Assembly (NCBI GenBank): GCA_041741535.1
Contig: JBGSJV010000121.1
Coordinates: forward strand, 16,556 to 80,555
DNA length: 64,000 nucleotides
Direction: 5' to 3'
Source: M30B19 sp041741535
GTDB taxonomy: Bacteria; Planctomycetota; Planctomycetia; Pirellulales; Pirellulaceae
Part shown: positions 1 to 9,438 of the stretch, in pieces
Layout: each line of letters begins with the position of its first letter
Numbering within the stretch: position 1 is the first letter of the stretch
The notes under the pieces: generated by a model
Databases searched by the model: none
What the model was told of the DNA's origin: nothing
The model's input: the letters and a program-made list of their open reading frames with translations, nothing else
Made by a program: the position numbers and the translations under genes

Positions 1-1185
1 ACCAGCCCCAGTTGGCGTCGCTTGGAAGACACCCGCTTGGTCGCTCGTCGGTGTGGCGTTCTGGACGCCTTTGAATTCAACGAACAGCAACGCGTCCGCT
101 CGGCCACGTTGTTGACCAACCAAGGTTCCCAGGTTCAGCAGGCCGTTCGAACCTTGCCCGCCAGTTGGAGTTGCGATGACCCCACATGAGAGCAATAAGA
201 CTTGATCCTTCGGCCATCGAAACCGCTCGTGCAAACGCCACGAGACAACTTGGGGGACAGACGTCGCCAAGTTTTGCATTTGCCCGTTGATGGTCGGGAC
301 CGGGATCGTGACCGTCTGTAACTTTTCCAGTTGATCAACTTGGCATTTGACAACCACTTCCATCCAACGTTGGTCCAGCATTCCCAACGGGCTGATGTCC
401 ACCGTGTAGCCCTCGTCAAAACGACTCGTCAATGGTTCGTATTGCCCACCGGCAGCAGGCAAAGCGGGGTTCAACGCTCGAAATTGCAGCGAACGAATAT
501 ACGACTGCGCGGCCAAACGCTTGAATGAATGACTCTGCCCTTCCGGTAAGATCAGGTCCCCAACTTCCAATGGTCGAAAGTCGTTGCGAATCGCCAACTG
601 ATTGGCCAAGATCGCGGCGTTTTCTTTGCTTAATAACCAACCCTCGACCCCAGCAGTCTGAACTTCAAACGGCTGCAGATACGGAAAGGCCGCAGCTCTC
701 CAATCCGCTCGGCCGACCGTCACCAACCGCACACCCAACGTGACCTTCTGGCCTTTCGACTCCACCAAACGATCCACCATGCCAGCCACGATCCGGTGAA
801 CTTCTAACGTATGGTAAACATGCAACGAGTCGGGCGAGACCGACATCAACCCCAATGGCTGCCGAAACCACAGGTCCGTGCCCGTGTCGCGCAAGATCCA
901 GTCCACGACGGCTTGCTCGGGATTCTTTACCGTCGTGATTCGCCGTGTATACGGCGATAAATCATAAGTCCGCCAAACCTGGCCCGCTTCGTTCGGCAAA
1001 TTAGCCGGTGGTGTCAGCAACTTGGCGACTTGAGGCAGCGTGGGATCGTTCGGGTTCGCAGTCAACGGTGGGTTTGCAACACTCGTACTTGGCTCCTGGG
1101 CCACCGCGGTCCCCAAAGTCAACCAAGTTGCAACGAGCCAAGCCAGCCCGGTCCATGACGTTTTCGAGTTGTTCTGCATGATCAT
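1..1185 (-). CDS. Exported protein of unknown function, C-terminus cut by window edge
   Basis: An uninterrupted reading frame of 395 codons runs from an ATG at 1185 (a second in-frame ATG is at 1179) off the left edge, so the C-terminus is missing. The N-terminus is a typical Sec signal peptide: a short polar start, the hydrophobic stretch LAWLVATWLTLGTAVA and then QE. The mature part has a Pro/Asn-rich linker, then a mixed alpha/beta region that includes VTLGVRLVTV and a later run of valine-rich strands. The body faintly resembles the N-terminal domains of secretin-associated planctomycete proteins, but I do not recognise a family. The gene diverges from the cytochrome gene at 1655. No clear ribosome binding site precedes the start. 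That it is a real exported protein is fairly sure; its function is unknown. Confidence 0.75.
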   Translation of the reverse strand, partial: MIMQNNSKTSWTGLAWLVATWLTLGTAVAQEPSTSVANPPLTANPNDPTLPQVAKLLTPPANLPNEAGQVWRTYDLSPYTRRITTVKNPEQAVVDWILRDTGTDLWFRQPLGLMSVSPDSLHVYHTLEVHRIVAGMVDRLVESKGQKVTLGVRLVTVGRADWRAAAFPYLQPFEVQTAGVEGWLLSKENAAILANQLAIRNDFRPLEVGDLILPEGQSHSFKRLAAQSYIRSLQFRALNPALPAAGGQYEPLTSRFDEGYTVDISPLGMLDQRWMEVVVKCQVDQLEKLQTVTIPVPTINGQMQNLATSVPQVVSWRLHERFRWPKDQVLLLSCGVIATPTGGQGSNGLLNLGTLVGQQRGRADALLFVEFKGVQNATPTSDQAGVFQATPTGAG

Positions 1186-1654
1186 GGGCTCACATCCATT
1201 TGGGCCAATTGACAACTTGGTTATTTCGCGGGCGTTTGTTGGCTCGCTTCACGTTGCCCACCGAACTTAACCCGCGTTCCTTGAACAGCAACCAACCTGC
1301 AAAATGCCGCAAGGCTGTTCGGATCTACCAACCAGCCTCCGCCCGACGCCGTGAACCTCAATTCGCGAAGTCTTCGCCATTTCACATATTGAAGCATCCG
1401 GCAATGCCGTCGCGAAACGCTGGGCAACGGACGCGGTTGCCGTTGCCCAGGGAGTATAGAGCGTTTGCCCAATTTGGCTCAAGTCGAATCGTCACAAGGA
1501 CCCGGGCCAAATCTGAACTTGCTAGCACGAACAGAAATCGTAACGGCCGGATTCTTCAGCCAATTTTCCGGAATCTCCCAAGATCAGGAACCCGCCGGTA
1601 CGATCAAAACGATTAGCAGGAATAGGCAAACTGCGTTCACTTTAAGGGTCAAGC
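1186..1654. other. Divergent intergenic region with one strong hairpin
   Basis: This 469-bp spacer separates the divergent exported protein and cytochrome genes, so it should hold both promoters. The only clear structure is an exact 11-bp inverted repeat, CTGGGCAACGG at 1420-1430 and its complement at 1440-1450, with a 9-nt loop. No T-tract follows on either strand, so it is not a standard terminator. No coding potential was recognised. Confidence 0.5.
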
Positions 1655-3961
1655 ATGGTTCGGCACAAATTCGCCACAACAATCGTACTCGTTTGCGCGG
1701 GGTGCATTTCCCTCACGTGGCTCCACGAATTACCCGCACAGCAAGTTCGTCCCATCATTCCTGATTCACCCGCACCGGAAGTTGCGAAGCCAGCGTTTCA
1801 ACCGTTGTTGCCCAGTGTCTTGCTGGACACCGACGGCCAACCCATCAACCTACCTGCAGTCTGTACTTCCGAACTTCCCGGATATGCCTACACTCCGCCA
1901 AGCCCTGGCCAGCTTCCTGGCGACGAAAAATCACGAGCCATCCATGACCAAAAGTGGCGAGATGCCCTGTTCGAGTTGGTTCAAAGTGACGGGCGACTGG
2001 ACTATAGCGTGCAACCTGCCGCCCATTTGACCGCCATTGAACCTGAAATTCGCGATCGAGTCCGCGCGCAAGCAGCCGCCTATCAGGCCATTGCCAACGG
2101 TTATTCCGGCCCTCCTCCCACTCCAACGCTCCAAACTCCCGCAAATCCAAGCCAAGTCAATCCCGCGATTTCGTCGTCCGATCAAGAGTTGGTTCGCCAA
2201 CTATATAACCCACACGCGCAAGCGAGTGCGGATCGAGCCGCAATCCAGCGCGCACCGGGAGACCTGCGTCGTCATTACGGGACCGTTTGGGACGAGTGTG
2301 ATGTGATCGATCCGCATGCAGATCTCTTCGCCAAGACGCTGTTCCCGTCGGCCACCGAATGTGCCGTTTGTCATCAACAGATTTTTGATGAATGGGCCAG
2401 TAGTTCACATGCGTATGCCGGCATTTCACCGATGTTCCATCGCTTCGAAGACACGATCAACAAACTAGCCAACGGCACCATCGGGTATTTTTGTATGCGC
2501 TGTCACGCTCCGGTGGCTACCACGGTAGGTCATCGGCGCGACGAACCGATTTGGGATGGCCCGCGTGTTTTCCGCGAAGGTGTCACGTGCGTCGCTTGCC
2601 ATCACATTGAAGAGATTACTCTAAAGACCAATGGCGAACGACGTGTCGAACCAGGGACCATCGTCGATCCGGTAACCGGGGCGGGTTCGGGCGAGGGCGT
2701 GGAAGCCGTTCACAAGTATTCGGACCACTTCAAAGTCAAGTCGGATCCGGCTGATCCGCGCAACGGTCAACTCATGCACCGTCGCGCGTTCAAGTTCAAA
2801 GAGATTTCCGAATCGACGTTCTGTGTCTCGTGCCATCAAGTCGCCGTCCAACCGGGCATAAAACTGGAAGTCGTTTGGGATCAATACCGAGGCTCACCGG
2901 CGCATCGCGAGGGAACCACCTGTCAAGATTGTCATATGGGGATTGTTCCCGGTGTGAACGAAGGCTATTCGTTGGGGCCGTCCGCAGTGATTGAAGGCCG
3001 AGTCGTGGATCCGCTTCGCAAACACTCGAACCACATGTTCTATGGCCCTGGTTATTCGATCGCTCATCCAGGAATATTTCCGCACGATGCAGCCCAAGAT
3101 CGCTGGACGGTCAATCAATGGTTGGAGTTTGATTTTCGCGCTGGTTGGGGAACGGATCAATTCGAGAAACAGATCGAATCGGAAGGACTCAACTATTATT
3201 TTCCACCAACTTGGGCCAACGTTGACGATCGCTACGATGCTCGCGAGATCGTGGATCGAAATTTGAAGAAACTGGAATACAAACGTCAGGTTCGCCGACA
3301 GGTCCTGGAAAACGGGTCGCGAATTGATGGCCCTTATTTTGAGGGACAAGTAGCCACTTGCGAGGACCTGAACTTTAATTATTGCGTTCAGAACATTAGC
3401 AAAGGACACAACATGCCCAGTGGCTCGTTGGGGGCCCAGCCTCAGTTGTGGCTCAATGTCGTCTTGATTGGCCCCGATGGCGAGCGAGTCTGGGAGACGG
3501 GGTACTTGGATACACAAGGCGATTTAGCCGACATGCATTCGGCCGATGTTTTGAACGGTCGCGTCCCTGCCGATCTGCAACTGTTCAACCTCCAAACCAA
3601 ATTCTTGACCACCAACGTCAAAGGCACCGATCGCGAGATGTACTTGCCGATCAATTTGGATATCGATCAACTGCCCTATCTTCGCCCCGGAACGCAACCA
3701 GTTTCGGTAATCAACCATCCACCGTTTATTCGTATGGAGGCCCATTCGATTCCGGCACTCGGCAAGCGTTCGGCGAAATATACCGTGCCCGGTCATTTGC
3801 TTCAGCAACCCGGCACGTATCGCTTGTCCGCGCGTCTCCGCAGTCGAGCCGAACCGATTTACTTCATGAAGTTCGTCAAGTCGACGCCCGAAATGATTCG
3901 CTCGATGAACGAGTGGGTCGTCGATGCTCATCCTTCTACCGTTGTCTTTGAAGTTCGATAA
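1655..3961 (+). CDS. Five-heme c-type cytochrome (cytochrome c554-like)
   Basis: The 768-residue exported protein starts with a signal peptide (hydrophobic core about residues 8-22, ending near ELPAQQ). It carries five heme-attachment motifs: CAVCH 236-240, CMRCH 280-284, CVACH 312-316, CVSCH 390-394 and CQDCH 423-427. The first motif is followed by W..SSHA, the spacing seen in cytochrome c554/c' family proteins, which suggests bis-His ligation. Residues 1-200 are Pro-rich and not recognised. The last 300 residues have no heme motif and look beta-rich, including a stretch around NISKGHNMPSG. It probably acts in periplasmic or surface electron transfer, but the redox partner is unknown. The next gene starts 13 bp downstream and encodes an outer-membrane barrel, so the two are probably cotranscribed. 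The family call is firm; the substrate is not inferable. Confidence 0.85.
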   Translation: MVRHKFATTIVLVCAGCISLTWLHELPAQQVRPIIPDSPAPEVAKPAFQPLLPSVLLDTDGQPINLPAVCTSELPGYAYTPPSPGQLPGDEKSRAIHDQKWRDALFELVQSDGRLDYSVQPAAHLTAIEPEIRDRVRAQAAAYQAIANGYSGPPPTPTLQTPANPSQVNPAISSSDQELVRQLYNPHAQASADRAAIQRAPGDLRRHYGTVWDECDVIDPHADLFAKTLFPSATECAVCHQQIFDEWASSSHAYAGISPMFHRFEDTINKLANGTIGYFCMRCHAPVATTVGHRRDEPIWDGPRVFREGVTCVACHHIEEITLKTNGERRVEPGTIVDPVTGAGSGEGVEAVHKYSDHFKVKSDPADPRNGQLMHRRAFKFKEISESTFCVSCHQVAVQPGIKLEVVWDQYRGSPAHREGTTCQDCHMGIVPGVNEGYSLGPSAVIEGRVVDPLRKHSNHMFYGPGYSIAHPGIFPHDAAQDRWTVNQWLEFDFRAGWGTDQFEKQIESEGLNYYFPPTWANVDDRYDAREIVDRNLKKLEYKRQVRRQVLENGSRIDGPYFEGQVATCEDLNFNYCVQNISKGHNMPSGSLGAQPQLWLNVVLIGPDGERVWETGYLDTQGDLADMHSADVLNGRVPADLQLFNLQTKFLTTNVKGTDREMYLPINLDIDQLPYLRPGTQPVSVINHPPFIRMEAHSIPALGKRSAKYTVPGHLLQQPGTYRLSARLRSRAEPIYFMKFVKSTPEMIRSMNEWVVDAHPSTVVFEVR

Positions 3962-3974
3962 AAGCGATCAACCA

Positions 3975-6074
3975 ATGCCCCAACCGAAATATCACCGAGC
4001 AATCCGAGCTTATTTCGCCTCGCTACTGCTGCTCTTCACCGCTCAGTGCGGCGGAGCCTTGGTTCAAGCTCAAATGTCGCAACAGGGTCCACCTGGCCCG
4101 GTACGTCAAGCACGTTCCACCGGACCAGCCGCTCAATACTTTCGCGCGATCACGCCCCGAGCGCCGCAGGAGAATCGCGATCGACCCCAGCGTCGTGGTA
4201 TGTTGCCGGTCCTTGATGAATCGACGCATCGTCCACCCGCGGCCAACGTGCGTCCCATCCAATACTTGCAAACAAATGCGCCGGAGACAAGTCGACAACC
4301 TCTGACACAGGAGGACGAATCCAGCGGAGTGCCGAACTTGGAGCTGCCCGATTGGTCAGTCCCAATGACACCCAACGACAACCCGCGCGTCGCCAGCCTA
4401 CCATCGCCCCCAGTCCGATCGACTGAGGTTCCTGTCGGCGAATCGACAGGCCTGGTGATGTTGCCCCAACCGAGTTCCGCAGCCCCGTTGAACGAGTCCC
4501 CTTCGTCCTCGCCAACGAATAATGAATTGCCGATTGTGTCAGCAGCGGCTCCAACCGGTTTACCGCCGACGCCATCAGGTGCCCCCGCAGTTTTCCCACG
4601 AGATAACGGAATCGCCGGAACGTTGGGTGGCACGTCCTTCATCCTCGCCGAGCAACCGCGGGCCGATGGTCGGTTCCAGTACGCGGCGCCGGGGATGTCG
4701 GCTTGCGCGTCGTTAGTCGAATACTCGCCGTACGATTTTTCGGACGACATCGGGTGTTGGGACGCGTATGATGCCTGCGCTCAACAAGACGTGTACATGG
4801 GCAAGACCCTAAATCGAACGCAACGTCCGTTGGTCGAATGGTTCAAGCCGTGGTATCAACGCGGCCAACTCAAGCCTGGCAACACCTTGTTTGGTACGCA
4901 CAACCCGCTCATTCCACAGTTTCTAGTTTACGGCGATTATCGGACGGCTTGGGCATCCAACACAGCCAACGGCAACAACTTTAGCGTTTGGGCGCATCGT
5001 TTGAATCTGGACTTTGACTTGCGCTTCACGTCGACCGAACGGATGCATTGGTTCATGACCCCACTGAGTCGTGGTCCGAACTTCACGCGCTTGCTCAACG
5101 ATGGTGACCCGACGTTTATCTCGGAACTAAATCCAGACGTCATCTTTGGATACTTTGAGGGTGATCTGGGGGCCATGTGGGGCGGTGTCACGAACAAATC
5201 CTTGCCCTTTGATTTGCCGTTTGCAATCGGCGTGATGCCGTTGCTGTTTCAAAATGGCGTGTGGTTGGAAGATGCATTTTTGGGAGTTGCGGCAACCATT
5301 CCTGCTCGCAACAGCCCAAAACTCGACATCGCCAACATGGACACGACTTTTTTTGTCGGGTTCGACAACGTCAGTAGCCCCGCCTTCAACAATGAAAATA
5401 GTGCTGCCAATTTGTATGGGGTCGCCCATTTCATTGAAGCATGGGGCGGCTACATGGAACTCGACTACGCCTATTTGGAAGACAATCGTTTCCTGGACCG
5501 AAGTTATCACAACACCAGTGTCGCATTCACGCGTCGGTTTGGAACTTGGTTGTCGAACAGTGTCCGGGTGATCAACAACTCTGGGCAAACACCCAATGGA
5601 ATTGCACAAACCGCCGATGGCACGTTGTTGCTGGTTGAAAATTCGTTGATTACGGCTTACCCATCGACGCGTATTCCCTATTTCAATTTCTTTGCTGGAT
5701 TTGATCGGCCGCAATCTGCCGCGCGAGACCCGCTGGCGGGCGGCGTGCTAAGGAACACCGGTATCTTGTTCGAAACGGATGGGCTAACCGGCTATCCATT
5801 CCTGGACGACACGGCCAACAACACCTTGGGCGGGGCGTTAGGTCTCAATCTGTTGGCGGATGATTTCAGCCAACAACTGGTCCTGGAAACGGCGGCTGTG
5901 ATGCCCATGGAGGGAAAAACGTCGCAAGCGGGAGACCCACAATACGGCGTTGGCCTGCGTTATCAGATTCCTCTGACCAACTCCGTGATCTTGCGCAGTG
6001 ATGCCATGTATGGCATGCGCGAGTCCCAAGACGATTTGCATGGGGTGCGCGTGGAACTGCGCAAGAAGTGGTAG
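3975..6074 (+). CDS. Outer-membrane beta-barrel protein with Pro-rich N-terminal region
   Basis: I use the ATG at 3975, 13 bp after the cytochrome stop; an earlier in-frame start at 3924 would overlap that gene and precede the signal peptide. The 699-residue product begins with a signal peptide (YFASLLLLFTAQCGGALVQAQ). About 200 residues of Pro/Ser-rich, low-complexity sequence follow, then a roughly 450-residue region with many alternating aromatic and polar strands, and the C-terminal residues VRVELRKKW. A terminal aromatic after alternating residues is typical of outer-membrane barrels. The barrel part resembles planctomycete proteins of unknown function. Following a multiheme cytochrome, it could form an electron conduit with it, but that is inference. 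Its 3' end meets the convergent response regulator with a single-base gap. Confidence 0.75.
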   Translation: MPQPKYHRAIRAYFASLLLLFTAQCGGALVQAQMSQQGPPGPVRQARSTGPAAQYFRAITPRAPQENRDRPQRRGMLPVLDESTHRPPAANVRPIQYLQTNAPETSRQPLTQEDESSGVPNLELPDWSVPMTPNDNPRVASLPSPPVRSTEVPVGESTGLVMLPQPSSAAPLNESPSSSPTNNELPIVSAAAPTGLPPTPSGAPAVFPRDNGIAGTLGGTSFILAEQPRADGRFQYAAPGMSACASLVEYSPYDFSDDIGCWDAYDACAQQDVYMGKTLNRTQRPLVEWFKPWYQRGQLKPGNTLFGTHNPLIPQFLVYGDYRTAWASNTANGNNFSVWAHRLNLDFDLRFTSTERMHWFMTPLSRGPNFTRLLNDGDPTFISELNPDVIFGYFEGDLGAMWGGVTNKSLPFDLPFAIGVMPLLFQNGVWLEDAFLGVAATIPARNSPKLDIANMDTTFFVGFDNVSSPAFNNENSAANLYGVAHFIEAWGGYMELDYAYLEDNRFLDRSYHNTSVAFTRRFGTWLSNSVRVINNSGQTPNGIAQTADGTLLLVENSLITAYPSTRIPYFNFFAGFDRPQSAARDPLAGGVLRNTGILFETDGLTGYPFLDDTANNTLGGALGLNLLADDFSQQLVLETAAVMPMEGKTSQAGDPQYGVGLRYQIPLTNSVILRSDAMYGMRESQDDLHGVRVELRKKW

Positions 6075-6075
6075 T

Positions 6076-6819
6076 TCATTCCGGCAGAACGAAGCGATAC
6101 CCAGCGTCGCGGACAGTTTGAATGATCTGCGGTTGCGCCGGATCGCGCTCTAACAACTTGCGCAAACGGCGAATGAACTGATCGGGCGCTCGGCTAAGGG
6201 CGTCGTTATCCAACTCCCAGACATTTTCCAGCAGCTCGCCGCGCGAAATCACTCGCCCGGCGTGTTTGATAAAATAACGAAGTAGCTTCGCCTCGAGACT
6301 CGTTAACTGCTGAACAACCGCCCCTTCGCGCAGTACTTGATAACTTCCGAAGTCAACCTGATGTTCGCCGACGGTCACGACCGAGCTTGGTTCTGAATCC
6401 GTTACGGCAACGGCGCCACCTCCGGTCAGGTTTTTGAACCGCAACAACAAGTGCTTGACCCGAGTCAACAGTTCTTCGAGATCAAATGGCTTGGTCAAGT
6501 ATTGATCCGCGCCAACTTCGAACCCGCGGGTACGATCTTCCGGCAAGGACCGGGCGCTGAGAATCAACACGGGCATTTGCCCGCCTGCTTTGCGGAGCCG
6601 TCGGCAAATGTCGTAGCCGTTCAGCCCAGGCAACATCAAGTCCAAAATCACGAGGTCAAACAAAGGAGCTTGTTCGGTCAATCGACGATCGGCACTCTGG
6701 CCGTCCATTTCAACGACCACTTCATACCCAGCTCGCTTCAAATTAAATTCGATACCAAACGCCAAATGTTGTTCGTCTTCAACCAGTAGAATTCGGGGCT
6801 TCTTGAACGAGGGCACCAT
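6076..6819 (-). CDS. OmpR/PhoB-family DNA-binding response regulator
   Basis: The 247-residue protein has a receiver domain (about residues 9-125) with the acidic pair E14/D15, phospho-acceptor D60 in DLVILDLMLPG and K110 in YLTKPFD. A C-terminal winged-helix domain (about 150-245) ends in the usual ...IIQTVRDAGYRFVLPE. A Gly/Ala linker joins the two. It should bind DNA as a phosphorylated dimer and control transcription. No sensor kinase is adjacent, so it is an orphan in this window. Its ATG lies one base after the stop of the sulfotransferase gene, indicating cotranscription and probable translational coupling. The target genes are unknown. Confidence 0.92.
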   Translation of the reverse strand: MVPSFKKPRILLVEDEQHLAFGIEFNLKRAGYEVVVEMDGQSADRRLTEQAPLFDLVILDLMLPGLNGYDICRRLRKAGGQMPVLILSARSLPEDRTRGFEVGADQYLTKPFDLEELLTRVKHLLLRFKNLTGGGAVAVTDSEPSSVVTVGEHQVDFGSYQVLREGAVVQQLTSLEAKLLRYFIKHAGRVISRGELLENVWELDNDALSRAPDQFIRRLRKLLERDPAQPQIIQTVRDAGYRFVLPE

Positions 6820-6820
6820 G

Positions 6821-7999
6821 TTACGCGCGCGACCTTAGCTCGGATGGTTCCGCCAAACGTTCGCCGGTTTGCAGATCATAACCGAATGCATGTGCGTATT
6901 GTCCCCAACGGCGCATCACATCGGCAACGGTCTCCGGCGGGTATTGATAATCGGCAGCTTGATAGCTCTGCCGTTCCCTCATGTACTTGGCCGCATCGGA
7001 TTCCAATTGCGTGGATTCACCTAAATTCAAGGCTTGGTAAATTTGCTTGATGACCGCTGGGGCGTCGACAATCAACTTTTCAAATTGGACTTCATGCCAT
7101 TGGCTGGGCTCCAGCTCGCGGCGCCCCTTCAAGTAGCCGTGATACATCGCTTGATAATCCCGGTGAACCCTTTCGGATAATTCATCGTCAGAATAACGCG
7201 GGATTTGTAGGCCCTGAACTTCATGCAGACTTCGCCATAGCCGCTTCGTCGACAAGAACACATCCACCGGGTTCCGGGCAATGTGAATGAACTTGCTACC
7301 CGGATATCGTTTGGCCAACCAGGCAATGCGGCCCGTGTGAGTTGGTGACTTCAAGATTAGCCGTTTATTCTTCTTGAACATCAATGATTGCAAAAACCGC
7401 GTCAGATTGTCGGCGAACGCCGCTTCGACCTGTGGCTCCAATCCTTCCATGTTCAGAAGCTTCGAATATCGAGCTGGCTGATTGGGAAAGGCAATTTGTT
7501 GGTAGGGCGACGGAGCACCCATGGCCGCCAAGGCAAACTCGTCCTCTTGGGGCAAGTCCACTCCGGTCGGCATATTGTCCATGGGCCGCTTGGACGGCAG
7601 GAGCACCTTTAGCAAGGGACGGAAGATTGGCTCGGAAACCAAAAAATGGTGCGGGAGAAAACACTCCATTGTCGTGGGGTAACCAAAACGATCGTCCAGT
7701 GACAGTAGCTCGTGCAGCAAAGTCGTACCGCTGCGCCAGTGCCCAACCACAAAAATCGGAGCGGGTTCAATCGGTTGGTCTTGAATTCTTTTGCCAAATC
7801 GCCATTGTTGTATGCCGGCCAACAATGAGTTGCCAATGGCACAGCCGCCGACCAGAAAAAACATGGGCAATCGTTGCCAGGAGACGGCAAACCGATGGTT
7901 ATTTAATAGCGCAGCATAATCGCCCATCCGCATCCCATTCCAGAACCGCGGCGAATAAAACGGATAACTATTGGCCGTTGAGGCGGGTTTTGCTGACAC
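6821..7999 (-). CDS. Sulfotransferase family protein (PAPS-dependent)
   Basis: The enzyme has the 5'-phosphosulfate-binding loop GHWRSGTTLLHELL and the 3'-phosphate-binding segment ARNPVDVFLSTKRLW of PAPS-dependent sulfotransferases. A family-typical N-terminal YPFYSPRFWNGM segment and a C-terminal Y-PPE stretch are also present. The start is uncertain. The reading frame extends to a TTG at 8149 (442 codons), but family similarity begins only near YPFYSPRF, so I chose the GTG at 7999, giving 392 residues. It probably sulfates a carbohydrate or another small acceptor, but the acceptor cannot be read from sequence. Planctomycetes carry many such genes. The response regulator follows one base downstream. 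Confidence 0.85.
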   Translation of the reverse strand: MSAKPASTANSYPFYSPRFWNGMRMGDYAALLNNHRFAVSWQRLPMFFLVGGCAIGNSLLAGIQQWRFGKRIQDQPIEPAPIFVVGHWRSGTTLLHELLSLDDRFGYPTTMECFLPHHFLVSEPIFRPLLKVLLPSKRPMDNMPTGVDLPQEDEFALAAMGAPSPYQQIAFPNQPARYSKLLNMEGLEPQVEAAFADNLTRFLQSLMFKKNKRLILKSPTHTGRIAWLAKRYPGSKFIHIARNPVDVFLSTKRLWRSLHEVQGLQIPRYSDDELSERVHRDYQAMYHGYLKGRRELEPSQWHEVQFEKLIVDAPAVIKQIYQALNLGESTQLESDAAKYMRERQSYQAADYQYPPETVADVMRRWGQYAHAFGYDLQTGERLAEPSELRSRA

Positions 8000-8401
8000 T
8001 TTCGGCAAGTTTTCCAGGGAATTGAACTTACTATTGGCCCAGTTCTGCGGTCCAGTCGCCAAAAACTGAACTATAATCCACAGCCGCTCGGACCCCGTCC
8101 TGATAGCGTAGCGAATACTGTTGGTCCTGGCCACACGGTTTGACGGCAATTCGTCGCACCGGCGATAATTTCCGAATTGGTTCCCTGCGGATTCTCGCGG
8201 GAATCAGGACTTGATGAGCCTGAAGGGTCAACTGGTTGGCAGAGCCTGGGTGGGCGGGATGCCGACCAACCTCGCGTTCCTAAGCGTTCCCGATCCACAA
8301 GGAAAACCAACCACAAGTTCCATCAAATCCTTACCTTCAGCGGTTTGGGGATTTAGGACCGCCCGTCGTCTCGAAGCTACCAACCAGAAGTTCAAGAAAA
8401 C

Positions 8402-9418
8402 ATGTCTGAAACCAAACATCCTTCCGTCCTCAAAGGCATTTTCACCCCCAACTTAACGTTGCTCGACAGCCGCGGCGACATCAACGAACGAGAGATGCGA
8501 CGATACGTCGACTGGCTAATCGAACGCGGCGTCCATGGACTTTATCCCAACGGTTCGACCGGCGAGTTCACTAGGTTCAACCCGCAAGAACGACGCCGTA
8601 TCATTGAAATTGTCGCCGACCAGACGGCTGGCCGAGTTCCGATCTTAGCCGGTGCCGCGGAAGCCAACGTCCGCGAAACGGTTGAAGCGTGCGAACATTA
8701 TCATTCTCTCGGCTGCCGGGCCGTCGCGATTGTGTCCCCGTTTTATTATCGACTGGGGCCGGAAGCTGTTTATGCTTACTTCAAAGAGATCGCGGACCAT
8801 TCGCCCATCGATGTCACACTGTACAACATTCCCTTGTTTGCGTCGCCCATCGATGTGCCAACGGTCAAACGCTTGGCACTGGAGTGCCCGCGAGTTACGG
8901 GCATCAAGGACTCGTCGGGTGACGTATCGCACATGCTACGAATGATCGACGCCGTTCGCCCCCATCGACCGGACTTCTCGTTCCTGACTGGGTGGGACAC
9001 CGCTCTGGTTCCCATGCTTCTAATAGGTTGCGACGGCGGCACCAATGCTTCGAGTGGGATTGTTCCTGAGATCACTCGGAAGTTGTACGACACGATGACA
9101 GCCGGTCGCTTGAATGAAGCACTGGACCTGCAACTGCGACTGTTGCGATTGTTCGATGTCATGTTGTACTCGTCCGAGTTCCCCGATGGCTTCCGGGCCG
9201 CGTTGCAACTGCGTGGGTTTCAGACAGGCACCGGACGTCAACCCAAGTCCCAAGTCCAACACGAACAGTTGGAAAAGCTTACCGGTCAATTGCAGTGCAT
9301 CCTCAGCCAAGAGGGCTTTACCGATCAACCCATCGGCGGCTGTCAACAAGCCGCGCCCATGACCGCCAGTCAAATCGAACGCATCGTCCAAGACGTATTG
9401 AAGCAATTGGTCACCTAA
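8402..9418 (+). CDS. DHDPS/N-acetylneuraminate lyase-family aldolase with C-terminal targeting-like helix
   Basis: The 338-residue class I aldolase of the DapA/NanA superfamily has the carboxylate-binding GSTGE (51-55), the catalytic Tyr in YNIP (Y141) and the Schiff-base lysine in GIKDSSGD (K169). The substrate is not determined; it lacks the tight DapA length (about 290) and may cleave a sugar acid. After the barrel there is a flexible segment with Gly, Gln, Ala and Pro, and then a terminal amphipathic helix, MTASQIERIVQDVLKQLVT. That layout, a linker followed by a helix with I/V/L at i, i+3/4 spacing, matches the encapsulation peptides that direct enzymes into bacterial microcompartments. 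No shell gene is in the window. It stands alone on the plus strand; the sulfotransferase lies divergently upstream. Confidence 0.88.
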   Translation: MSETKHPSVLKGIFTPNLTLLDSRGDINEREMRRYVDWLIERGVHGLYPNGSTGEFTRFNPQERRRIIEIVADQTAGRVPILAGAAEANVRETVEACEHYHSLGCRAVAIVSPFYYRLGPEAVYAYFKEIADHSPIDVTLYNIPLFASPIDVPTVKRLALECPRVTGIKDSSGDVSHMLRMIDAVRPHRPDFSFLTGWDTALVPMLLIGCDGGTNASSGIVPEITRKLYDTMTAGRLNEALDLQLRLLRLFDVMLYSSEFPDGFRAALQLRGFQTGTGRQPKSQVQHEQLEKLTGQLQCILSQEGFTDQPIGGCQQAAPMTASQIERIVQDVLKQLVT

Positions 9419-9438
9419 TCCACACCCGCTCACCATCC

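Noticed and set aside
3924..3974. Upstream start of the barrel protein gene
   Set aside because: It overlaps the cytochrome gene and puts 17 residues before the signal peptide.
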